Shown piece by piece: positions 50,861 through 60,279 of a stretch of 64,000 bases of DNA. Numbering within the stretch: position 1 is the stretch's first letter; every line of letters begins with the position of its first letter. The notes under the pieces were generated by a model that saw only the letters and a program-made list of their open reading frames with translations, was not told where the DNA came from and ran no database searches. A program made the position numbers and the translations under genes. Origin of the DNA: Zingiber officinale (taxonomy: Eukaryota > Streptophyta > Magnoliopsida > Zingiberales > Zingiberaceae); NCBI RefSeq assembly GCF_018446385.1, contig NC_056002.1:10798894-10862893 (forward strand), given 5' to 3'.

Positions 50861-51733
50861 ACCAAGTGTACTATTGCTACAATTATTTCTGCACTTGCAA
50901 TAGCATTAAAACTAGGAGCATTACTATTTTTTTGTTTCTTTTTGGCCCTACATTCAGTCTTGTAATGCTCATTTTTGCCACAATTGTAACAAAATGTACT
51001 CTTCTTCTTATCACTAGAAAAGACATTTTCAGATTTCTTTCTTTTATTAAATCTATTTTTGTCAACCAAATTCACTCTAGGATAACTTTCTTTTTCTTTC
51101 TTATGCAAGATCTTATCACCTTCTTGAATTCTAAGATGTTTCAACACATTAGATATGGTTAAAATTTCAAAAGTATGAAGTAATTTGTTTTGATAATCAT
51201 TCCATGAAGATGACAACTTAGCAATTATAGCACCTATTGCATAGATTCTGAAATTTCTACTCTATAGTCTTTAAGTGTTGAAACTATCACTTGCAGATTA
51301 TGAATTTGATCTATTAGAGGAGAATTATCATCTGGCTTAAACTCAAAATATTTTTAAGAAGAAACTTATTTGATCCTTATTTTTGAGTGTCATATTCACG
51401 CTCCAAAGTTGTCCAGGTATCTCTTGGATTCTTCATTGCCATGAACAGATCATAGAGTGTGTTCGAAAGTGTGTTGAGGATGTGACACATACACAACACT
51501 TCATCATCCTCCCGCTTGGCCCGTTGTTTACTTAATTCTTTCGAATCATCCTTAGTGGGTGGTGGATTTGCAGGAAGATCAAAGTTGAGCATGTAAGCGA
51601 CCTTCAATACTGTGAGAAAGAATATCAACTTGTCTTTCCATCGGTTGAAATGTATTCCCGTCCCATCAAGCCTGTTTAGTTTGACAAAGTCTTGATTCAT
51701 AATCTTGATGGTAGATTCTTGAGTGGATTCCAT
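50794..51733 (-). pseudogene. copia gag, broken
   Basis: The start codon at 51733 gives MESTQESTIKIM, then FVKLNRLDGTGIHFNRWKD, typical of copia Gag. The frame ends near 51377 and is resumed at about 51216. The second part carries the knuckle CYNCGKNEHYKTEC at about 50980. The start lies only 28 bases from the LTR, and I see no TGGTATCAGAGC-type primer site in the gap. Confidence 0.87.
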
Positions 51734-51761
51734 GGTTATGAAGAAATAAACTCTTTAAGAT

Positions 51762-52219
51762 TGTAGTAGAGAAGTCCTTCGAGAGGCTTTGGCAAAGATC
51801 GAGGCCGAGACCTAAAGTCGAGATGCTAAACTCGAAACAATCTAAGATGTGTAATCACTTTCCTTAAAGAGTTTATTGTCTCCATTATTTTGCTAGACCG
51901 GATTATAATGGACAATCTCTTCTAGGATACAATAGATTCTCAAATAACAAAGTAACACATTTTTATTGTTTACATAAGAATAGAGAATGATTATAGTTAA
52001 TTTAACATGACTAAAAACACTTATTTATAGAATTCTTTCAATTAGTAATGAAAATATACAATCATTTATTAGTCATACTAGTTCACAAAAGGACACAACC
52101 ATTCATGATGAAATCATTAGTCATAAAGGAATGATTCACATAGTAAACATTATTTTAAAAAACAAAACTTTGGATCACACATGGATGCAATTTTTTAAAA
52201 TACAAATTAAACCTTAACA
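51762..52219 (-). repeat. copia 5' LTR (458 bp)
   Basis: TGTAGTAGAG to CCTTAACA on the plus strand, aligning with 12275-12738. The heavy divergence between the two copies fits an old element. Confidence 0.88.
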
Positions 52220-52807
52220 CCATGCAATCCATTTCGATGGGCTCATTTAAATTCATTGATAAAAATTTAATTTAATCATTTTAAATTGTTTAACGAGACA
52301 TATCAATACGATGGAATAAATCTAAATTGACGATCATCCCTATTTTTCTTAGTTTCTAATCAAAGCACAGGAAGAATTTTATCAGATATTCTAACACCTT
52401 AGTTTGATTAAGATACGTGGTAAAATATGATAATATCCATATCAGACGGTGACAGATAAGCCAGATCATCGTTATCCATAGTGGAGGTTGATCTATTGCA
52501 TACAAGAAGTCATCAAGTCCGTACATTTGTAAGAGGAAACTCCGTGTAGACGTCAGGTAAATAGGATTTGTACCCATGATTTTATCCAAATGTATATTAT
52601 AATAATAGTAATAATGGAAATACATTGCCCTGTACAAATAGACTCACGCACGTGTCCCGTCGCCCAACGTTAAACATCTCATGATACGACTAGTGGGTCC
52701 CATGTACTGGAGGTTGATTCAAGTCGATGTGGTGTGGGTAATCGATGCGTACGTGCTAAGTGGGTATAGATACTATATTTCCGTGTACGTTCACATTGGT
52801 TGAATGT
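52220..52807. other. intergenic region, 3' flank of the C2 gene
   Basis: AT-rich sequence between the copia LTR and the C2 gene. No gene or repeat is recognised. Confidence 0.5.
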
Positions 52808-53488
52808 TCAAACAAAAGTCAAAGCCGAGGACCAGGCCCGCGCGTCCTTCGCCGAACCCGGCATCCTGGCCGCCGCTAACGGGGGCGAATCAACTCCGAA
52901 GCCGGACCAGCACGGTGGAGATCCTAACGCCACCACGGGGATCCCGATAGCTACCCCACCCCACCCCGGCTGCTGCGGAGGAAGCGCCGGTGCCGGCTGC
53001 GGCCGGAGAAGGCGGTTGATGTCGCGGCCAACGAGCCGCACGGCCACGTGGACCACCCCGCGGCTGCGGCCCCCGTGGCGGGGGTGCCGGAGAGCGTAGC
53101 TGAGGCGGCGGATTGCGGACGTGTGACGGAGGCCGTCGAGGACGTCGGCGGGCGGGATCCGGCACCATCCGAGCCTGGCGGCGCCGCCGAGCGGCCGCTT
53201 TGAGAGGACGACAAGGCAGATGCCGGCATCGTCGTCGTCGTCGCCACGGGTTGAGACGAGGAAGGAAGGGTCGAGGGGGATGCGCAGGAGATCACCCCAG
53301 GAGGGGTCACTGCCGTCGGCGAGACGCGTGCGGTGGAGGGGCGTGGGGAGGCGGTCGCAGTCGACGGCGGCTGCACCGGCGAACGCGGTGACGAAGGGAC
53401 GGAGTCGGAAGCCAAAAACAGAGGAATCGTCGTTGAGGTCCTCGGCAGAGATGACGGTGACCTCCATGGCTAGGTCTGGTCCCTTCAT
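52808..53488 (-). CDS. C2-domain protein, BAP/SRC2-like
   Basis: One uninterrupted minus-strand frame of 226 residues with very high GC. The C2 domain starts at about residue 8: MEVTVISAEDL, a polar loop, then FRLRPFVTAF, LHRTRLADGSDPSWGDLLRIPLD, LVVLSKRPLGGAARLGWCRIPPADVLDG and LSYALRHPRHGGRSRGVVHVAVRL. This is the arrangement in BON1-associated proteins and SRC2, small membrane-associated C2 proteins linked to calcium, cold and defence responses. After residue 140 the chain is Pro/Ala/Gly-rich and variable. The start at 53488 is the first ATG; an ATG at 53467 would start directly at the C2 domain, as in many relatives. A TATATC-rich tract lies at about 53530-53545, just upstream. The gene is intronless like its relatives, with no damage. 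Confidence 0.82.
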   Translation of the reverse strand: MKGPDLAMEVTVISAEDLNDDSSVFGFRLRPFVTAFAGAAAVDCDRLPTPLHRTRLADGSDPSWGDLLRIPLDPSFLVSTRGDDDDDAGICLVVLSKRPLGGAARLGWCRIPPADVLDGLRHTSAIRRLSYALRHPRHGGRSRGVVHVAVRLVGRDINRLLRPQPAPALPPQQPGWGGVAIGIPVVALGSPPCWSGFGVDSPPLAAARMPGSAKDARAWSSALTFV

Positions 53489-53799
53489 TGTTCCTCTGTT
53501 TATTTGTCCCTTGTGTAGATTGATAGATTGATATATTGATATAGAGAGAGAAAGAGGGAGATTGGGGAGGGTGGAAAGGGAAAGGGAAAGGGAAAGGGAG
53601 GATAGGAGGGTTCGCTGGTGTGGAAAATTGGAGGAAAAAAGGGCGCGTTTAGTTGTAGCGGGAGGAAGGAGAGGGAGAAGAAAGTGGGAGGGAAAGTGAC
53701 AGCGGACAAATATTAAATGTTCTGTTTATCTTGAAGGAAAAAAATATTATTGTGAAGAAAAAAAAAAATCTATTGCCTACGGTAAAGTGGAGAAAAATC

Positions 53800-54500
53800 C
53801 CCAATTTCATTTTTAATTTTGCATGCAGTCCTCTTATCTAAAAAAGTTTATTTCCACTCCCTACATGCAAAGTTTCCTTTGTTTCAACTCCCTTCATGTA
53901 AATATCATGACCAAATTGCCCTCAGATGTTTTAGTTATAAAAAATTTAAAAACGAGTATCATTCTGATTAAATTCAGTACTTTATAACTAGAATTCAGTA
54001 CTTTATACTAGAATTGAGTATATTTTCTATCAAAATTAACCCTCATATTTTTCGGTAAAAATACTTTAAAAATGAGTATAATTTCTATTAAATTCAGCAC
54101 ATTAAATTAGAATTGAGTATATTTTCTATTAAATTGAGTACGATATTTTTCATACTTAATATAATTACTTAAAAATTCAGCATCATTTACCATTTAAAGA
54201 AAATCTAGTAAATTTTTCATCCAATTGAGTCATTTAAAGAAAATCTAGTATAATTTCCATCTAATTGAAGTGAAAAAAAAATCGTACTCAATTTGATAGA
54301 AAATATACTGGATTTTAATTTTAATATACTGAATTTAAGAGAAATGATACTGATTTTTGGATTTTTTATACCCAAAAATATCATGGGCAATTAGGTAAAC
54401 ATATTTGACTAGGGAGTGGAAACAAAGTTTTTCATCGCTAGGGAGTGCATGCAAAGTTTTGTTTATCAATGGGGAGTGCATGCAAAATTACCCTTAAATT
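53800..54500. mobile_element. inverted-repeat element of about 0.7 kb (MITE or foldback)
   Basis: The two ends are diverged inverted copies. The left arm has attttgcatgcagtcctc, then tccactccctacatgcaaag. The right arm, reverse complemented, has attttgcatgcactcccc and tccactccctag in the same order. The inverted similarity continues towards the middle through several copies of gagtatattttctat. No coding frame, and no convincing target duplication was identified. Confidence 0.65.
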
Positions 54501-54679
54501 TACGCAATTTTCGAAGGATACATGAAATGCTTATTTTATTCCTTCGGTTAATCGTAAGGTAATATGATTACGTTTATTCCATACGATTTTGTAAAGTCTA
54601 GTTTTTAGAGTCGACTTATAATCCATCTTTAAGCGAAGGACATAGATCGATCGAGAATTGACTCTTGCTTTATTATATC

Positions 54680-55410
54680 TGATTTTGTTCAAACGCTGAA
54701 TCAATGGACGCTGGGCACGTGGCGTTCTCCGAACTGATGACGTGGATCTCCGGCGAACTTGCAAGAAAGTCGGGCCGGGAAGGGGTTTTCGGCGACGACC
54801 CTCCGACGCTCAAGTCAGGCAAGAGAAAACTATGAAGTGGCTCCGAAGATGCGAGAATACGTACCTCCGGCGAAGTGTGAGGACCCTTATATAGAGCTGT
54901 GAAGAGGCTCATGCACACATACCGAGGCGAATACGTGTCCTCCTACCATACCTCAGTATGGGCTTGTCAGAGGAGCTTGCCTGACACCATACTGCTACAG
55001 TCCGAGCACCTCTCTGATGGGACAATAGAACCTTCCGTCATAGGACTTCGTGCATAGCTTGGTCTTCGAACATACTTATTGTCAGAAGTTTGTCCTTTTG
55101 TCTCTTCTATACCCCCGCAGAGCGCCCAGCCGCTAGGCAGTCCCATCATGTCCGCCCGGACACAGATACTGGCTGAGGCTGTTCGTGGCATTGCAGCCTT
55201 ATGCATCGGTCGAGCGGGCCACCCGCTCGGCCCGACTACCTTATTCACCATGAGCGTCGGAGACCCGACTCCCCGTCGGGTTATCTTTGATTCTGCTTAA
55301 ACCCCATTCGGCCGGTCGGTCCCCCCTTTTCCGGTCGGCCGTTTAACTTTTGACCTCCACGTGGCGTTGACTTCCCTCAAAGGGGGTCCCCCGTCCTTAC
55401 TGCCAGATCA
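54680..55410 (-). repeat. Tat element B 3' LTR
   Basis: Begins TGATTTTGTTCAAACG (the other LTR has TGATCCTGTCCAAACG) and ends TGCCAGATCA. Several transitions and a deletion of about 20 bp distinguish it from 62374-63124. The polypurine tract (AAGGGGAGGCAAG, minus strand) abuts it at 55411-55423. Confidence 0.9.
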
Positions 55411-55776
55411 CTTGCCTCCCCTTCAAGTCTAGTCGAAGGAGGCGATTAGTCCGACTGACTGGACCATCAGTTGCGTCGAGCGGTGTCCATATGCAACTGC
55501 CCTCCGCTCCCCCCCCCACAGGGGCAGCTAAAGCGCCAGTCAACGCCAACATTCCTCGGTATCTTTTCGAAATTTTCGTTAATCTCCATCATTAAGGTCG
55601 AGCACGCGCTCATTTAATGCGTTCCAGTGGCTGAATGCCATGCGGCGATGCTGCCGTCATTGTACGGCGGCGGCGTGGTGTTCTGACGGGAACGAGGCGG
55701 TTTGAAATGGACGGTGCGATGCGTGCTCCGGTTGTCATGACCTGAATCCGACGGTGGAGGCCGCTCGGGCTCCACC

Positions 55777-55784
55777 CTATAAAG
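55777..55784 (+). promoter_or_regulatory. TATA box of the antisense gene in element B
   Basis: CTATAAAG about 290 bases upstream of the antisense ATG at 56072, followed by a pyrimidine-rich leader and a possible 5' leader intron (donor ctctgtaagg at 55915-55924). In element A the matching position reads gcataaagcc, a weakened form. Confidence 0.6.
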
Positions 55785-56071
55785 GCTTCGCTTTCTCCCT
55801 TCGTCGCATTTCTGCTCTCGCGTGCTCCATAGATTCTCGCTCTCAGCACTCCGGTGACCCTGTTCTTCTGTTCTCCGACGATCTCCGGCGTTCTTCCCTC
55901 GATCCTCATTCTTCTCTGTAAGGCTCCTCCTCTGCTCTATCTTTGGTTCTTGTGGTTCGTGTTTCTTTGCGTTTCTTTCCCGAGTTTTGGTTCTTGGGGC
56001 ACTGTTTCGTTTGCTATCTTCTTTCTTTTATCCTCTGCCTTTCGTCTTTTTTGGTTTCGTCCGCTCGGACA

Positions 56072-58307
56072 ATGGCTAGCTCCTCCCAACCTCAAGACCA
56101 AGCCCTCGGCCCCTGGTATACTACCATGGAGTCGCGCTTCGATCGGCGCGACGCTGATATTCTGATGGATACTTTTGACATCCCTTCTGACTTCGAAATT
56201 ATCTTACCCTCTCCCTCCACTCGGCCACACAAACCGCCGCACGGAGCTTTTTGTGTTTTCCGCGACCAGTTCACAGCCGGTCTGCGATTTCCCATTCATC
56301 CCTTCATCGTTGAAGTTTGCAACTTTTTCGGCATTCCGCTCGGAAGCCTAGTCCCCAACACTTTCCGCCTTTTATGCGGTGTTGTCGTCCTGTTTAAAAT
56401 CCACAATATCCCCCTCCGACCAGAGGTTTTCTATTATTTTTATTACCCTAAACAGTCCGAGCTGGGCACATATATGTTCCAGGCTCGGCCCGGTTTAGTT
56501 TTCTTCAATAAACTGTCTTCTTCCAATAAGCATTGGAAAGAATTCTACTTCTACCTTCGTATGCCCGAGCGGGCCCCCTTCCGAACGCAGTGGCAGATCG
56601 GACCGCCAACCTCACCAGAGCTCAAAAGGTTCAAAACCCGACTGGACTATCTTCATGCCGCCAACATGCTAGTCGGTCTAAGGTTTGACATCAATAAGTT
56701 TCTGCCTGAAGGGGTGATGTATATATTCGGTCTGAGTCCGATCAGGACCCCCCTCCCGAGCGGCTTCGGTAAGAATTTTACTTTGTGCATTCGCTTTGAT
56801 TGCTAACTGATTTTCTCCTTTTTCCTTTACAGCGGACATCGTTATGGAGTCCGTGATGGCTGGCATTTTGAAAAGGAAGGCGGCGGCGCTCGAGGCCACG
56901 GCGGCCAAAGAGATGGAGACGTTGGCATTCAGCCGGTCGGCTCTAACGAAGGAGAGAGCGAGACAAATGCTGGGGAGTCGGCCGCTCAGGCTTCTCTCCC
57001 AGAGCCAGCGACTGGCGCAACTGCTAGTCGAGAGCCTTCCGTCCGGGAGGAAGGCTCGACTCAAGAGGAAGAGCGCCCCCTCCGACAAAAGAGGCGCCGA
57101 GCGAAGACGCCGCTTCGATCGGCCACTTCCGTAGTCCAGCCGTCCGAGCGGACCACCGCGGATTCTCGAGGCAAGGCTCCAGCGGTGGAGGCTATTTCGT
57201 CCGATCGGACCCCCTCCCAATTGGATGCGTCCGTGGACCCCTTGGAGGCCATACCCGTCAGCTCCCTTCCGCCCGCTCCTCGCCAAGTCCAACGTTCAAC
57301 AATTTTGTCCCAGTTTTCGACGCCGGCCTCCGATCCTTCCCCGGCTTCCGCCCAGACGACCCCCGGTCGGCACCGCACCATCCGGGTTTCTTTGCATCTC
57401 CCTACCAAGGAATTAATGCCCGAGGCCGCTCGGCCAACCGCGCCCGAGCGCATGATCACAATGAAGGGGCCCTTAGCTGAGATGTGGGCCGACACTCGGG
57501 CACGCGTCGCAATGATTCCCCTCAGCAACCTGGCCAACAGCCACATGCAGCAGGCCACGGGGGTAAGTCTATTTTCTCAAAGTCCTTTACGCATTCTTTC
57601 CGATCAGCTATTAACAATTTTTCTTTTGTCAGAGATGGGTGGAGGAGATCGCTGTCTCCAACCGTCTGGCGATGGTGGACGAGGAGCTAAAAAGGTTGAA
57701 GAGTTCGGACGGCGTGCCTTCCCAGGGTCCATCTTATGCCGAGCTGCAGAAGGAGCTCAAAAAGACCCAAGACTTGTTGGAGGCCGAACGGAAGAAGACG
57801 GCCGACCAGGCTCACAATCTGGCCGAACTTGATCGCCTGAACAAATCACTGGATCGCAAGATAAGCCTGGCCACCGAGCGGAAGAAAACGGCTATCTCCG
57901 ATCTGGAGAAGAAGAACGTAGAGGCTCGGGGCCTGGAGCAAAAAGTTAAAGAGTTGATGGACCAACTGGCCGGCAAGAAGGTGGCCCGCTCGGCGGAGAC
58001 AAATAAGCAAAAGGAGGAGCTGAAAACTCTGCAGGAGTCCCTCGCAGCCTCCCAAGCGGCCTTCAAGGAATATCAAGAAGCGGAGTCTGGCCGAGTCGCA
58101 ACCCTAAGGCTGAATTACATCCGTTCGGAAGTATTCTCGGAGAAAGTCTGCGAACGGATGTACACTGCCTTCGAGCTTGCTATGACTGCCACCACAACTT
58201 ACTTGAAGTCCAAGGGTCATCTTGCCGACTCCGTCCTCATCCCGGCCCAAGATCAAGCGGCGCTCCTCGGCACCATCCCCCAGGAGATTTATGATTTTCT
58301 TGAGTAG
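56072..58307 (+). CDS. antisense additional gene of Tat element B (PF04195-like head, coiled-coil tail)
   Basis: Exons 56072-56768, 56833-57562 and 57633-58307. The introns are GT-AG and their positions match those in element A. Exon 1 (697 bases, as in A) encodes GPWYTTMESRFD, GLRFPIHPFIVEVCNFFGI, YYPKQSELGTYM and YIFGLSPI, the head of the PF04195-type family. Exon 2 starts with an Ala/Lys helix and continues as a Pro/Ser-rich basic linker with HMQQATG at its end. Exon 3 starts RWVEE, forms a long coiled coil and ends IYDFLE. One frame change is needed in exon 2 near 56920-56950, so the product may be truncated unless splicing differs. It is transcribed opposite to gag. Function unknown; the protein pairs a globular head with a dimerising coil. 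Confidence 0.72.
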
Positions 58308-58679
58308 AAGTTTTTATGTAACTCGGTCGCTTGGCCAAAAATTCATCCATTTTTGTAATTCGGCCGCTCGGCCTTAATTTCTCTGATATGCTATCCTTCT
58401 GCTTGCTTTTTTCTTTCGCTAATCAATACGCATGTTGTCCGCTCGCCTCTTATCACACCACTCTTGTGTTCGAAAAGGATTTTTTGCAAAGTATTTTGCG
58501 TAGCTAGTCCGCTCGGCTGAATATATTCTTGTTTCGACAGAAGAGGTTGTTCGCTGGATGTTGACGAAGTACTTTTGGGGTACTTGGCCGATCGGCGAGT
58601 ATAGACGGTCGAACGGTGTTGACAGCGAGTACTTTTGGGTACTAACTCACAAGTCCACTTTATTGCCTTCTTCCAGCCG

Positions 58680-59995
58680 GATGGTTTATAGTCGCCGACG
58701 CGACTCAATATTTAATGTCAGAGCTCGACGGTCTTCCGGCCGGAGGGTTTATAGTCGCCGGCGCGACTCTCGATATTTAATGTCGGAGCTCGACGGTCTT
58801 CCGGCCGGAGGGTTTATAGTCGCCGGTGCGACTCTCGGGTTTATAGTCGCCGGCTCGACTCTCAATTTTTAACATCGGAGCTCGACGGTCTTCCGGCCGG
58901 AGGGTTTATAGTCGCCGGTGCGACTCTCGATATTTAACGTCGAAGCTCGACGGTCTTCCGGCCGGGGGGTTTATAGTCGCCGGCGCGACTCTCGATATTT
59001 AACGTCAGACCTCGACGGTCTTCCGGCCGGAGGGTTTATAATCGCCGGTGCGACTCTCAATATTTAACATCAGAGCTCGACGGTCTTCCGGCCGGGGGGT
59101 TTATAGTCGCCGGCGCGACTCTCGATATTTAACGTCGGAGCTCGATGGTCTTCCAGCCGGAGGGTTTATAGTCGCCGGCGCGACTCTCGATATTTAACGT
59201 CGGAGCTCGACGGTCTTCCGGCCGGGGGGTTTATAGTCGCCGGTCCGACTCTAGCGTTTAACGTCGCCGCTCGACGGTCTTCCCGCCGGAGGGTTTATAG
59301 TCACCGGTCCGACTCTAGCGTTTAACGTCGCTGCTCGAAGGTCTTCCGGCCGGAGGGTTTATAGTTGCCGGTCCGACTCTAGCGTTTAACGTCGCCGCTC
59401 GACGGTCTTCAAGCCGGGGGGTTTATAGTCGCCGGTCCGACTCTCGCGTTTAACGTCGCCGCTCGACGGTCTTCAAACCGGCGGGTTTATAGTCGCCGGT
59501 CCGACTCTCTAGCGTTTAATGTCGCCGCTCGACGGTCTTCAAGCCGGGGGGTTTATAGTCGCCGGTCCGACTCTCGCGTTTAACCTCACCACTCGACGGT
59601 CTTCAAGCCGGGGGGTTTATAATCGCCGGTCCGACTCTCGCATTTAACGTCGCCGCTCGACGGTCTTCAAGCCGGGGGGTTTATAGTCGTCGGTCCGACT
59701 CTAGCATTTAACGTCGCCGCTCGACGGTCTTCAAGCCGGGGGGTTTATAGTCGCCGGTCCGACTCTCGCGTTTAACATCGCCGCTCGACGGTCTTCAAGC
59801 CGGGGGGTTTATAGTCGCCGGTCCGACTCTAGCGTTTAACGTCGTCGCTCGACGGTCTTCAAGCCGGGGGATTTATAGTCGCCGGTCCGACTCTCGCGTT
59901 TAACGTAGCCTGCTCGACGGTCTTCAAGCCGGGGGGTTTATAGTCGCCGATCCGACTCTAGCGTTTAACGTCGCCGCTCGATGGTCTTCAATAAT
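58680..59995. repeat. tandem array of about 20 monomers of 64-65 bp (Tat element B)
   Basis: Monomers read approximately tcttccggccggagggttta followed by tagtcgccggcgcgactctc and a ttaacgtcggagctcgacgg end. The second half of the array uses a variant with ttcaagccggggggtttata and ttaacgtcgccgctcgacgg. Homologous in position and partly in sequence to the array of element A at 19950-20745. Confidence 0.93.
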
Positions 59996-60279
59996 GAGCT
60001 TATAGCTTGGATGACATACTCCGGCCGAACGACACGGGGTCTTCGCCGTCGATCCTTTGGCTCGGATAATATACACCCGGCCGAACGACACGGGGTCTTC
60101 ACCATCGAGCCTTTGGCTCGGACAATATACTCCCGGCCGAATGGCACAGGGTCTTCATGTAGTCGGTCGTTCGGTGAATAGTGCCAAATGCGTTTTATCA
60201 CTTTGCTTCCTGCATTACAAGGACATAGGCGACCAAAACATATATAAAATGAATTACATCAGCGCACCTCTCACTCAGC

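Larger units (their letters stand above)
12275..52219 (-). mobile_element. host Ty1/copia retrotransposon, split by four insertions
   Basis: The two LTRs are at 12275-12738 (3') and 51762-52219 (5'). The element is read from right to left. Removing the four insertions (13527-26993, 27871-36217, 37109-38908 and 39570-50460, each with one copy of its 5-bp duplication) leaves about 5.4 kb, the normal size of a plant copia element. The remaining pieces are in the right order: gag with a CCHC knuckle, protease, integrase, reverse transcriptase, RNase H. LTRs run TGTAGTAG to CTTAACA or CTCAACA. The flanks acgtg and ccatg would be the target duplication, but match at only three of five bases. The LTRs differ at many positions and all reading frames are broken, so this is the oldest layer of the region. 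Confidence 0.9.

Noticed and set aside
52951..53531. Arg/Ala-rich frames in other phases over the C2 gene.
   Set aside because: They arise from extreme GC content; only the frame at 53488-52808 contains conserved C2 motifs.
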